64,000 nt of DNA from Cellulomonas sp. 73-92 (GTDB taxonomy: Bacteria; Actinomycetota; Actinomycetes; Actinomycetales; Cellulomonadaceae). A program made the position numbers and the translations under genes. Below, piece by piece: positions 1 through 7,489 of the stretch. The first letter of the stretch is position 1. Every line of letters begins with the position of its first letter. The notes beneath the pieces are model-generated. The model ran no database searches, had not been told where the DNA came from, and was given only the letters and a program-made list of their open reading frames with translations. Location of the stretch: positions 623,051 through 687,050 of the forward strand of contig NZ_MKTH01000013.1 of assembly GCF_001898175.1 (NCBI RefSeq), written 5' to 3'.

Positions 1-636
1 GCCGATGTGCAGGTCGACCCCACCGGCCGTTCGGGCGTCGTCGGGCCCGCCCGCGGGCGGCATCTCGTCCATGTCGAGGTGCGCGTCCCCGGTCCCGACG
101 AGGGACACCCGCCGCCCGTCGAGGTCGAGGGTGCCGCGGTGGTTGTCCAGGTCGAGCCAGCCGGCCGCGGTGAAGCGAGCGACGAGCTCGCGCCACGGCA
201 GCTTCACCGGGTCGACCGCGGTGGTCCGGGCGTCCGGCAGCAGGTAGCGGGCGGGGTTCTTGGGCTGGGGCCCGACGAAGTCGTTCGAGCCCAGCACGAA
301 CGCACCCGGGGCGGCCAGCAGCGGCTCGAGTGCCTCCAGCAGCGTGGGCATCGCGTCGAGGTGCGCCCAGTTGTCGCCCGTGTTCACCACGAGGTGCGGG
401 CGCCACGTCGCCAGGTCGCGGACCCAGTCGACCTTGCGCCGCTGCGCCGGCGTCAGGTGCAGGTCGCTGATGTGGAGCACCCGCAGCGGCTTCTGGCCGG
501 GCGGCAGCACCGGCACCACGACCTGCCGCAGCACGTACCAGCGGACCTCGACGAGCGCGCCCCAGGCGAGGGCGCCGGCACCGGCGATCGCGAGCGTCCT
601 GACGACCCGCGCCGCCGACGACGAATGGTCGGGCAT
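1..636 (-). CDS. Metallophosphoesterase, C-terminus cut by window edge
   Basis: Calcineurin-type metallophosphoesterase; 212 residues are visible and the C-terminus lies beyond base 1. An N-terminal hydrophobic stretch (about residues 11-28) suggests a membrane anchor. The metal-binding blocks seen are HISDLHL, NTGDN and GSNDF, the last replacing the usual GNHD. Family members hydrolyse phosphomonoesters or phosphodiesters with two metal ions; the substrate here is unknown. The ATG overlaps the TGA of the upstream penicillin-binding protein, so the two are probably co-translated. A PBP followed by a metallophosphoesterase matches the order ponA2-Rv3683 of M. tuberculosis. Confidence 0.85.
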   Translation of the reverse strand, partial: MPDHSSSAARVVRTLAIAGAGALAWGALVEVRWYVLRQVVVPVLPPGQKPLRVLHISDLHLTPAQRRKVDWVRDLATWRPHLVVNTGDNWAHLDAMPTLLEALEPLLAAPGAFVLGSNDFVGPQPKNPARYLLPDARTTAVDPVKLPWRELVARFTAAGWLDLDNHRGTLDLDGRRVSLVGTGDAHLDMDEMPPAGGPDDARTAGGVDLHIG

Positions 637-3110
637 CAGCCTCCGCCCGGGTTGTGGGGATTCCCCTGGTTGTTGCCCTGGCCGGGCCCTTGCGGCTGCG
701 TCGGCTGGTCCGTCGGTGGCGGCTGCTGCCCCTGCCCGTCCGACAGCGTCAGCGTGACCGTGGAACCCCGCGGCGCCGTCCCGGTGGGCGACTGGCTCAC
801 GACGGTGCCGGCGGGCGAGGGGTCGGTGGCCAGGGTCGCGGAGATCTTCACCTGGAACCCGGCCCCCTGCAGCACGGACGTCGCCTGGTCCTGCGGCAGC
901 CCGACGACGGAGGGGACGGAGATGATGTCGCCGTACACCTCCTTGGTGCCGGGCGCGGAGAAGTCGGGGACGTTCTTGCCGGCCATGAACTGGTCCATGA
1001 ACTCACGCCAGATGGGCCCGGGGATGTCGGCGCCGTAGGGGCCGGAGTATCGAGTCTTGTACGACTTCCCCCCGATGGTCATGCCGTGGAGCGGCGTCAT
1101 GGCGTCCGGGTTGCCCACCCAGACCGCGGCGGCCCGGATCGGCGTGTAGCCGACGAACCAGAGGTACTCGCTCTGGGTCGTCGTGCCGGTCTTGCCGCCG
1201 GCCGGGTACTTCGGCTGGCCGAGCGCGGCCGCGGTGCCCCGCCAGACGTTCTTCAGCGTGTAGTTCACCGCCGAGGCGATGCGGGGCTCGAGCTTCTCCT
1301 GGCAGTTCGCCGACGGGACCGGCATGTCCTTGCCGTCCGGGCCGACCACGCGGGTGATGGCGATCGGCCGGCAGAACGTGCCGTTGGCGGCGAAGGCCGC
1401 GAACGCGCCGGCCATCGCGAGCGGGGTCACGTTGTCCGACCCGATGACGTTGGCGGGGCGCGGGGCGATGTTCTGACCTGCGTCCTTGCCGGAGGGCTGC
1501 GTCACGCCGAGGTCCGCCGCGTCCTGCATGACGTTGCACAGGTCTACCTGCTGCGCCATGACCAGGTAGGCCGAGTTCACCGAGTTCCGGGTGGCGTCGA
1601 GGGCGTCCATGATGCCGCCGTTGCCCTCGGAGTTCCCGAACTTGTAGACGCCGGTCTTGGCGTACGGCGCCCCGCAGGCGGTGAACGACGAGAGCGGCAG
1701 CGGCCGCAGCGTGCCGTCGAACGTCTGCATCAGGTTGTGGCCGGTCTTGAGCCACTCGACGAGCGTGAACGGCTTGAACGAGGATCCCGGCGCGAAGCCG
1801 CTCGACCCGCCGTAGTTGCCCCCGGTGTTCCAGTTCACCGACGTCTGCCCGGGGCCCGGGTTCTGGACCGCGGAGTAGTCGCGGTTCTGCGCCATGGCGG
1901 TGATCTTGCCGGTGCCGGGTTCGACGACCGAGATGGCGGCCCCCACCCCGGACGGGTCGGTCGGCGGCACCTTGTCGTTGACGGACTTGAGCGCGAGCGC
2001 CTGCTCGGCGGGGTCGAGAGTCGTCGTGATCGTCAGGCCGCCCTTGTAGAGCAGCTGCCGGCGGGTCGCCTCGTCCTTGCCGAACGCGGGGTCGTTGAGG
2101 ATGACCTTGGTGACGTAGTCGCAGAAGTAGCCCGAGCCGGGCACGTTCGCGCCGGCCTTCATGCAGCCCTGCTGGACCGGCTTGGGGTTCAGCGTGCTGG
2201 CGATCGGCGTCGCGATGCCGGCCTGGTACTGGGCGTCGGTGATGTAGCCCTGGTCGTGCATGGTGCCGAGCACGGTGTTGCGGCGGATCTGCGACAGGTC
2301 CGGGTGGAGAGTCGGGTCCCACTTCGACGGGCTCTGCGTGATGCCGGCGATCGTCGCGGCCTGCAGGTAGGTGAGGTCGCTGGCCTTCGTGCCGCCGAAG
2401 TAGTACTCGGCCGCGGCCTCGACGCCGTAGATCGAGCTGGCGCCGAACTGCGCGATGTTGAGGTAGGCCTCGAGGATCTGGTCCTTGCTCATCCGCTGCT
2501 CGAGCGAGATCGCGAGCTTCGCCTCGCGCAGCTTGCGCGCGTAGCCGTCGGTGCCGGTGTCGACGGTCACGGCCACGATCGCGGCCTGCCGGGCCACCGG
2601 GTCGGCGATGTTCTCGGCGGCCTGGATCTCCACGTTCTTGATGTACTGCTGCGTCAGCGTCGAGGCGCCCTGCGTCTGGCCGCCGACCAGGTTCTTCGCC
2701 AGTGCCCGCATCATGCCCTGCGGGTCGATGCCCGAGTGCTCGTAGAACCGCTTGTCCTCGATCGAGATGACGGCCTTCTGCATGATCGGCGCGATCTGCG
2801 AGAGCGGGACGATGACGCGGTTCTGGTCGTAGAACGTCGCCAGCGGCGTGCCGTCCGCCGCCAGGATCACCGACTTCTGCGGCAGCTCGGTGAAGTTGAG
2901 GTCCGTGGGCAGGTCGTTGAACGTCTGGGTCGTCAGGTTCGTCGCGCCGTTGGCCAGGGCCACGGCGGGCAGCGCTAGGCCCGCGGCGAGGATGCCGCCG
3001 ATGCCCGCGATGAGGACGAACGAGACGAGGAGCGCGATGCCCTGGGCCGCGCGACCGGTGGCGCGGGCGGCGCGGCCGGACCGGCCAGTCGAGCGCGGAC
3101 GAGACGACAT
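636..3110 (-). CDS. ponA: Class A penicillin-binding protein with PASTA domain (PonA2-like)
   Basis: Bifunctional peptidoglycan glycosyltransferase and transpeptidase, 824 aa, membrane anchored and extracytoplasmic. Order: basic N-terminus, one membrane segment (about residues 24-55), GT51 domain with SIEDKRFYEHSG (catalytic Glu near 118) and GASTLTQQYIKN, transpeptidase with GSSFKPF (nucleophile Ser near 443), an SVN motif and GKTGTTTQ, then one PASTA domain (VPSVVGLPQDQA) and a Pro/Gln/Gly-rich tail. An in-frame ATG lies at 3137, but the ATG at 3110 is preferred because a TACGCT box (3123-3118) sits 7 bases before it, as expected for a leaderless message. Divergent from whiB, as in mycobacteria. 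Confidence 0.93.
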   Translation of the reverse strand: MSSRPRSTGRSGRAARATGRAAQGIALLVSFVLIAGIGGILAAGLALPAVALANGATNLTTQTFNDLPTDLNFTELPQKSVILAADGTPLATFYDQNRVIVPLSQIAPIMQKAVISIEDKRFYEHSGIDPQGMMRALAKNLVGGQTQGASTLTQQYIKNVEIQAAENIADPVARQAAIVAVTVDTGTDGYARKLREAKLAISLEQRMSKDQILEAYLNIAQFGASSIYGVEAAAEYYFGGTKASDLTYLQAATIAGITQSPSKWDPTLHPDLSQIRRNTVLGTMHDQGYITDAQYQAGIATPIASTLNPKPVQQGCMKAGANVPGSGYFCDYVTKVILNDPAFGKDEATRRQLLYKGGLTITTTLDPAEQALALKSVNDKVPPTDPSGVGAAISVVEPGTGKITAMAQNRDYSAVQNPGPGQTSVNWNTGGNYGGSSGFAPGSSFKPFTLVEWLKTGHNLMQTFDGTLRPLPLSSFTACGAPYAKTGVYKFGNSEGNGGIMDALDATRNSVNSAYLVMAQQVDLCNVMQDAADLGVTQPSGKDAGQNIAPRPANVIGSDNVTPLAMAGAFAAFAANGTFCRPIAITRVVGPDGKDMPVPSANCQEKLEPRIASAVNYTLKNVWRGTAAALGQPKYPAGGKTGTTTQSEYLWFVGYTPIRAAAVWVGNPDAMTPLHGMTIGGKSYKTRYSGPYGADIPGPIWREFMDQFMAGKNVPDFSAPGTKEVYGDIISVPSVVGLPQDQATSVLQGAGFQVKISATLATDPSPAGTVVSQSPTGTAPRGSTVTLTLSDGQGQQPPPTDQPTQPQGPGQGNNQGNPHNPGGG

Positions 3111-3436
3111 GGGTGCGAGCGTAGTTGGCGATGCCATGGGCGGCGGGGTGGGTCAGCCGGCCGGTGGGGACCTCCACCGGACCTGCACACGGTGCACGTC
3201 CGTTCATCCCGTGCGGAACGGGCCTGCGCCAGGACGTTCGGCCCTGTCGCCACGGTCCCGAGCAGTCCGCGTGCGGGATCCGTCGTGAGAACGCTTCCAA
3301 TCGCCCGCCCGGGGGGCTGACGAGGGCACCGGGCTGCTGATATGACCCCCTTTCAGGCTCTCGTCACACGACGGTCGAGCCGCTAGCGTCCGCCGATGGG
3401 GGCGGATGCCCGAACGAGCAGGGGGGAGGGCGTTCG
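3111..3436. other. Divergent ponA/whiB intergenic region
   Basis: About 326 bases between two divergent genes. On the minus strand TACGCT at 3118-3123 is a likely -10 for ponA. Towards whiB a purine-rich run (3420-3430, GGGGGGAGGG) is a strong ribosome binding site. No ORF on either strand has convincing coding features; no repeat or RNA gene was seen. Confidence 0.6.
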
Positions 3437-3739
3437 GTGAGCGTGGGGGCGATGCGGGACGGTCACTGGACGGCGAGCGCGGCGTGCGGGACGGGCAGGG
3501 TGGCTCCGGACGCCCTGTTCGTCGAGGGATCGGCGCAGCGGGAGGCGCGCAGCGTGTGCGCCACCTGCCCGGTGCGCCTGGAGTGCCTCGCCGACGCGCT
3601 CGACTCGCGGGCGGACTTCGGCGTGTGGGGCGGGATGACCGAGCGGGAACGGCGCGCGCTGCGGCGTCGCCGGCCGGACGTCCACTCGTGGCGCGCCGAG
3701 CTGGTGGCGGGCGCCGACACCTCGCTGGGCGTCTGCTGA
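3437..3739 (+). CDS. WhiB-family iron-sulfur regulator (WhiB4-like by position)
   Basis: WhiB-like transcription factor of 100 aa. The four cluster-binding cysteines are C17, C41, C44 and C50 (Cx2Cx5C spacing at the end), followed by the family turn GVWGGMTERERR and a basic tail RRRRP that contacts DNA. Such proteins bind a [4Fe-4S] cluster and act with sigma factors; redox or NO responses are typical. The GTG start follows a strong GGGGGGAGGG ribosome site. Its divergent position next to the PonA2-like gene matches M. tuberculosis whiB4-ponA2, so a WhiB4-type role is inferred from position only. Confidence 0.92.
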   Translation: MSVGAMRDGHWTASAACGTGRVAPDALFVEGSAQREARSVCATCPVRLECLADALDSRADFGVWGGMTERERRALRRRRPDVHSWRAELVAGADTSLGVC

Positions 3740-3749
3740 CGCGTCACCC

Positions 3750-3755
3750 TAGGGT
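3750..3755 (+). promoter_or_regulatory. TAGGGT -10 box, probable leaderless promoter
   Basis: TAGGGT ends 7 bases before the ATG at 3763, so transcription would begin at or next to the start codon of the DUF4177-like gene. Confidence 0.5.
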
Positions 3756-3762
3756 GTGGGCC

Positions 3763-3921
3763 ATGGCCACACGCTGGGAGTACGCGACGATCCCCCTCCT
3801 GATCCACGCCACGAAGGCGATCCTCGACCAGTGGGGCGATGACGGCTGGGAGCTCGTGACGGTCATCCCGGGGCCCGACGGCGGCCTCGTGGCGTACCTC
3901 AAGCGGGCCAAGGAGGCGTGA
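3763..3921 (+). CDS. DUF4177-like small protein
   Basis: Short protein of 52 aa beginning MATRWEYATIPLLIHATK with the conserved block LDQWGDDGWELV and the ending VAYLKRAK. This pattern (WEY near the start, GWELV in the middle, a beta strand ending LKR) is that of DUF4177 and of the Rv3678A protein of M. tuberculosis. Function unknown. No membrane segment or signal peptide. Its stop overlaps the ATG of the RidA gene (TGATG), so the two are translationally coupled; the same pair sits together in mycobacteria. The gene is too short to appear in many ORF lists. Confidence 0.82.
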   Translation: MATRWEYATIPLLIHATKAILDQWGDDGWELVTVIPGPDGGLVAYLKRAKEA

Positions 3922-4406
3922 TGTCGGTCGCCGACCGCCTCACCGAGCTCGGGCTGGTCCTGCCCGCCGTGGCCGCGCCGGTCGGCGCGTACGTGCCGGC
4001 CGCCCGGTCGGGCGCGCTCGTGCACACGTCGGGACAGCTGCCGTTCGTCGACGGCGCCCTGCCGCTCACCGGCCTCGTCGGCGGTGGCGTGACGCCCGAG
4101 AGCGCCAGGCACCTGGCCGGCATCGCGGCGCTCAACGCGGTCGCCGCCGTGGCGGCGCTGCTGGCCGAGGAGACCGGCGAGGAGCCTGCCGCGGCGCTCG
4201 AGCACGTCGCCCGCGTGGTCAAGGTCGTCGGCTTCGTCGCCAGCGACCCGGCGTTCACGGGTCAGCCCGGGGTCGTCAACGGCGCCAGCGAGCTACTCGG
4301 GGACCTGTTCGGCGCCGCCGGCCGGCACGCGCGCTCCGCGGTGGGCGTCGCGGCCCTGCCGCTCGGCTCGCCCGTCGAGGTGGAGATCGTCGTCGAGACC
4401 CGCTGA
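3921..4406 (+). CDS. RidA/YjgF family protein
   Basis: 161-aa RidA-superfamily protein (Rv3678c-like). Family members such as RidA hydrolyse reactive enamine/imine intermediates made by PLP enzymes; this longer actinobacterial branch may differ in substrate. Visible: AARSGALVHTSGQLPFVDG near residues 28-47 and GASELLGDLFG later, typical of the YjgF fold. The ATG overlaps the stop of the DUF4177 gene; an in-frame GTG lies three bases earlier. The gene ends 21 bases before the convergent crp gene. Confidence 0.85.
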   Translation: MSVADRLTELGLVLPAVAAPVGAYVPAARSGALVHTSGQLPFVDGALPLTGLVGGGVTPESARHLAGIAALNAVAAVAALLAEETGEEPAAALEHVARVVKVVGFVASDPAFTGQPGVVNGASELLGDLFGAAGRHARSAVGVAALPLGSPVEVEIVVETR

Positions 4407-4427
4407 CGCGGGCTCGTCGTCCGCGCC

Positions 4428-5102
4428 TCAGTGCGCGCGGCGCTCCAGCCGATCCAGGTCGAGCAGCGTCACGGCGCGGCCCTCGCGGCGGATCCAGCCG
4501 CGGGTGGCGAAGTCGGCCAGGGCCTTGTTCACCGTCTCGCGGGACGCGCCGACGAGCTGCGCCAGCTCCTCCTGGGTGAGGCCGTGCGCCACCCGCAGGC
4601 CGTCGGCGACGGGTTGGCCGAACCGGTGCGACAGGTCGAGCAGCGCCTTGGCGACGCGCCCGGGGACGTCGGTGAAGACGAGGTCGGCCAGCGCCTCGTT
4701 GGTGCGCCGCAGCCGGCGCGCCAGCGTCCGCAGCAGGTGCTCGGCGACGGAGGGTGTCGTGGCGAGCCACCGGGCCAGCTCGTCGTGCCCCATCTGCAGC
4801 ACCAACGCGTCGGTGATCGCCGTCGCGGTCGCCGTGCGCATCCCCGGGTCGAACAGGGACAGCTCACCGATGAGCTCGCCCGGGCCGAGGATGGCCAGCA
4901 GGTTCTCGCGGCCGTCGTTGGAGCGCCGGCCCAGCTTCACCTTGCCGGACTGGATGACGTAGAGGGTGTCGCCCGGCTCGCCCTCGTGGAACAGGACGTC
5001 TCCGCGCGGCACGTGCACCCGGAGGAGCGAGTCCAGGACGGACCGCGCCTCCTGCGGGTCAAGCCCCGCGAACAACGGGGAGTCGACCACCGGCTCGACC
5101 AT
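4428..5102 (-). CDS. crp: Crp/Fnr-family cAMP receptor-type regulator
   Basis: 224-aa transcription factor. The N-terminal cyclic-nucleotide domain (about residues 8-125) includes FHEGEPGDTLYVIQSGKVKLGRR and the phosphate-binding-type run GELIGELSLFDPGMRTATATA. A long dimer helix follows, then a winged helix (about 165-215) with LTQEELAQLVGASRETVNKAL as recognition helix. It closely matches actinobacterial Crp/GlxR, global regulators of carbon metabolism and respiration that bind cAMP. The ATG is preceded by AGGAGG. Neighbours (RidA on one side, nth beyond a small gene on the other) match Rv3676 context. Confidence 0.92.
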   Translation of the reverse strand: MVEPVVDSPLFAGLDPQEARSVLDSLLRVHVPRGDVLFHEGEPGDTLYVIQSGKVKLGRRSNDGRENLLAILGPGELIGELSLFDPGMRTATATAITDALVLQMGHDELARWLATTPSVAEHLLRTLARRLRRTNEALADLVFTDVPGRVAKALLDLSHRFGQPVADGLRVAHGLTQEELAQLVGASRETVNKALADFATRGWIRREGRAVTLLDLDRLERRAH

Positions 5103-5160
5103 CGGACCTCCTGCCGCGAGCTGTCGGCTCCCCAGTCTGCCGTACTCGCCACGCCGCTGG

Positions 5161-5574
5161 TCAGAGGCTTTCGTCGTGTTCCGCGACGGATCCGAAGAGG
5201 GCCTCGGGGTCGGTCGCGAGGCGGTCGATGAGCGCGTCCGTCGCCCGCACGAACGCCTCCTCCACGCCGGCCTGATACCGGGCGAGCCGCTTGTCGAGGG
5301 CGCGCAGCGCCTCGAGCTGCGAGACGTCGGACGGGTCCCGCTGGCCCAGCACCTGGGACAGCTCGGAGGGTCGTGGCACCTCGAGCCCTACCTCGATCGG
5401 CAGCGCGAAGGCGATCTCCTCGCCGAGCGCCTGCGGGCCGACCGTCCGGGCGACGAGGAGGTCGAGGCGTGCCCGCACCAGGCGTCGCCACCAGGCGACC
5501 CGCGACTTCTCCGCCCGGAGCGCGCGATGGTCCAGGCGAAGGCTGCGGATCTCCTGCTCGGTCGGTGCGGGCAT
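5161..5574 (-). CDS. RsiG-like helical protein (degenerate motif)
   Basis: 137-aa soluble protein; function not certain. The N-terminal long helix LDHRALRAEKSRVAWWRRLVRARLDLLVA resembles the anti-sigma protein RsiG, which in Streptomyces binds c-di-GMP through E(X)3S(X)2R(X)3Q(X)3D. Aligned on the Asp, only the Arg is kept here; Arg replaces Gln and Ala replaces Ser, and the Glu is one position off. A second helical region (about 85-125) follows. If it is an RsiG relative it probably does not bind c-di-GMP in the described way. The start at 5574 is chosen over an upstream extension that runs into the divergent nth gene. Confidence 0.5.
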   Translation of the reverse strand: MPAPTEQEIRSLRLDHRALRAEKSRVAWWRRLVRARLDLLVARTVGPQALGEEIAFALPIEVGLEVPRPSELSQVLGQRDPSDVSQLEALRALDKRLARYQAGVEEAFVRATDALIDRLATDPEALFGSVAEHDESL

Positions 5575-5701
5575 GGACCCCCCCGGGGCTCCCGGCCCGC
5601 CAGGACGCGGGCACTGAGCCAGGATCGACGCGAGGTGGCACCACCTTGAGACGGCGCTCCGACAATCACTCGTCGGGAGCAGGGGTGTCGGCGGCCGCGC
5701 G

Positions 5702-5707
5702 TACGCT
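5702..5707 (+). promoter_or_regulatory. TACGCT -10 box of nth, probable leaderless promoter
   Basis: TACGCT ends 6 bases before the GTG of nth at 5714; there is no ribosome-binding site between them. Confidence 0.5.
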
Positions 5708-5713
5708 GCCCGC

Positions 5714-6439
5714 GTGCCAGGACGCCCCCCGGCGGGCTTCGCCACCGCCTTCGCCGCCGAGACCCAGCTCGCGCGCACGCGGCGGGCCCGCCGCATCGAC
5801 CGGGCGCTCGCGGAGCGCTACCCCGACGCTCGCATCGAGCTGGACTTCCGCAACCCGTTCGAGCTGCTGGTCGCGACGGTGCTGTCCGCCCAGACCACCG
5901 ACGTGCGGGTCAACCTGACCACCCCGGGGCTGTTCGCCCGCTTCCCCGACGCGGCGGCGATGGTGGCGGCGTCGCCCGACGAGCTCGAGGCGATCCTCCA
6001 GCCCCTGGGGTTCTTCCGCGCCAAGACCCGGGCGGTGCAGGGGCTGTCCGCCGAGCTGGTGGCGCGCTTCGGCGGCGAGGTGCCGCGCCGGATGAAGGAC
6101 CTGGTGACGCTGCCGGGCGTCGGGCGCAAGACCGCCAACGTGGTGCTCGGCAACGGGTTCGGCATCCCGGGCCTGCCGGTCGACACGCACGTGCTGCGGC
6201 TGTCCAACCGCCTCGGCTACACCACGAGCGACGACCCGGTGCAGGTGGAGAAGGACGTCACGGCGCTGCTGCCGAGGGCCGACTGGGTGATGGCCAGCCA
6301 CCACCTGATCTTCCACGGGCGGCGCACGTGCTTCGCCCGGAAGCCGGCGTGCGGGGCGTGCCCGGTGTTCGCGCTGTGCCCCTCCGCGGGCATCGGCGAG
6401 AACGACCCGGTCAAGGCGGCGAAGCTCGTCAAGCCGTGA
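5714..6439 (+). CDS. nth: Endonuclease III (DNA glycosylase/AP lyase)
   Basis: 241-aa base-excision repair enzyme that removes oxidised pyrimidines and cuts the abasic strand. Visible: helix-hairpin-helix LPGVGRKTANVVLG with catalytic Lys at 139, VDTHVLR with catalytic Asp at 157, and the [4Fe-4S] set C206, C213, C216, C222 (Cx6Cx2Cx5C). Length is slightly above the usual 210-230 because of an N-terminal extension. GTG start with a leaderless-type promoter. It converges on the downstream hydrolase and the two coding ends overlap by 11 bases. Confidence 0.95.
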   Translation: MPGRPPAGFATAFAAETQLARTRRARRIDRALAERYPDARIELDFRNPFELLVATVLSAQTTDVRVNLTTPGLFARFPDAAAMVAASPDELEAILQPLGFFRAKTRAVQGLSAELVARFGGEVPRRMKDLVTLPGVGRKTANVVLGNGFGIPGLPVDTHVLRLSNRLGYTTSDDPVQVEKDVTALLPRADWVMASHHLIFHGRRTCFARKPACGACPVFALCPSAGIGENDPVKAAKLVKP

Positions 6440-7349
6440 GGGTCTCCGCCAGCCAGTCCAGCAGCAGCGCGTTGAGCAGCTCGGGCGCCTCCTCGGCCGG
6501 GTAGTGCCCCACGCCGGCGAGCAGCTCCCAGCGGTACGGGTCGGCCAGGCGGCGGGTGCGCCCGTGCATCGCCGCCGCCGTGGGCGAGCGGACGCCGTCA
6601 CGGTCGCCGTGCACCTGCAGCGTCGGGACGGGACGGGCGTGCTCGAACGCGCCGAGGTAGCGCCGGCCGTCGGGCCGCGGGCGCGAGCGGACCAGCCAGC
6701 GCAGCTGCTCGAGCTGGCTGTGGGCGGCGAACGGCACGCGCAGCGCGCGGGCGTAGCGCTCGGACGTCTCGCGGTCCGGCCAGCCGCGCGCGCCGGCGCC
6801 GGCGGTGAGCAGGCGGCGCACGACGAGCGCGTCCGCCAGCCGTCGCTCGGGCACGGACGGCACCAGCGCCAGCGCGATGCGCCGGGCGGCGCCGGGGTGG
6901 ATCGGGGCGAAGACCGAGTCCAGCGGGTGGGCGGCGGCGAGCGCGCCGACGGCGCGGACCACGTCGTCGTGCATCGCCGCGGTGGCCCACGCCACCTGGG
7001 CGCCCGTGCCCGAGCCGACGAGCACGCACCGGTCGGCGCCGAGGGAGCGGATGACGCGGGCGACGTCCGTCGCCATGGTCGGGGTGTCGTAGCCGTGCGG
7101 CGGCTTGTCCGAGCCGCCGGTGCCGCGCAGGTCCATCGCCGCCACGCGGTAGCCCGCCTCGGCGAGGGCGGTCAGCTGGTGCCGCCAGGCCCACCAGTAC
7201 TGCAGCAGGTCGTGGAGCAGCACGACGAGGGGTGCGTCGCGGTCGTCGGGCCCCGAGACGGCGACGTGGAAGCGCGCGCCGTTGGCCGCGACGAAGCGGT
7301 GCTGCCAGGGGCCCTCGACGGCGAGCTCGGCGGAGTCGACGGCGGTCAT
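6429..7349 (-). CDS. Alpha/beta hydrolase (EphE-like)
   Basis: 306-aa alpha/beta-hydrolase. Visible: VVLLHDLLQYWWAWRHQLTALAEAGYRVAAMDLRGTGGSDKP (oxyanion region), nucleophile elbow VLVGSGTGAQVAW and late VQVHGDRDGVRSP plus LAGVGHYPAEEAP with the His. The elbow reads G-S-G-T-G, so the nucleophile is Ser, unlike Asp in true epoxide hydrolases; nevertheless its place after nth recalls ephE of mycobacteria. Substrate unknown. The start at 7349 (MTAVDSAELAVEG) is preferred to an upstream in-frame start at 7385. Confidence 0.8.
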   Translation of the reverse strand: MTAVDSAELAVEGPWQHRFVAANGARFHVAVSGPDDRDAPLVVLLHDLLQYWWAWRHQLTALAEAGYRVAAMDLRGTGGSDKPPHGYDTPTMATDVARVIRSLGADRCVLVGSGTGAQVAWATAAMHDDVVRAVGALAAAHPLDSVFAPIHPGAARRIALALVPSVPERRLADALVVRRLLTAGAGARGWPDRETSERYARALRVPFAAHSQLEQLRWLVRSRPRPDGRRYLGAFEHARPVPTLQVHGDRDGVRSPTAAAMHGRTRRLADPYRWELLAGVGHYPAEEAPELLNALLLDWLAETLTA

Positions 7350-7395
7350 CGGTGCCGAACCTACCCCGCCCGCCGGGGGACCCACCCCTTTTCGC

Positions 7396-7470
7396 GAGCG
7401 CCCCCTTCGTCACCGAGACCGTCCCGTTCGACGTTCGGAAGGCCCGGTCTCGGTGACGAACGGGGCGCTC
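7396..7470. repeat. 26-bp inverted repeat between divergent genes
   Basis: Left arm 7396-7421 and right arm 7445-7470 are inverted copies matching at 25 of 26 positions, separated by a 23-base spacer that contains GTTCGACGTTCG. The spacing would allow a 26-bp hairpin. It lies between the hydrolase (minus) and the GH13 gene (plus), so it is not a simple convergent terminator. The right arm covers the expected -35 zone of the GH13 promoter. It could be an operator, an antitermination structure or a REP-like element. Confidence 0.75.
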
Positions 7471-7476
7471 GGCGGC

Positions 7477-7482
7477 TACGGT
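7477..7482 (+). promoter_or_regulatory. TACGGT -10 box of the GH13 gene
   Basis: TACGGT ends 7 bases before the GTG at 7490, consistent with leaderless transcription directly downstream of the 26-bp inverted repeat. Confidence 0.45.
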
Positions 7483-7489
7483 CGCGAGC

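Noticed and set aside
636..3137. Long ORFs on the strand opposite ponA (about 770 codons) and similar mirror ORFs throughout
   Set aside because: They are shadows caused by high GC and biased third positions; their products are Arg/Gly/Val-rich, low-complexity and match no family.
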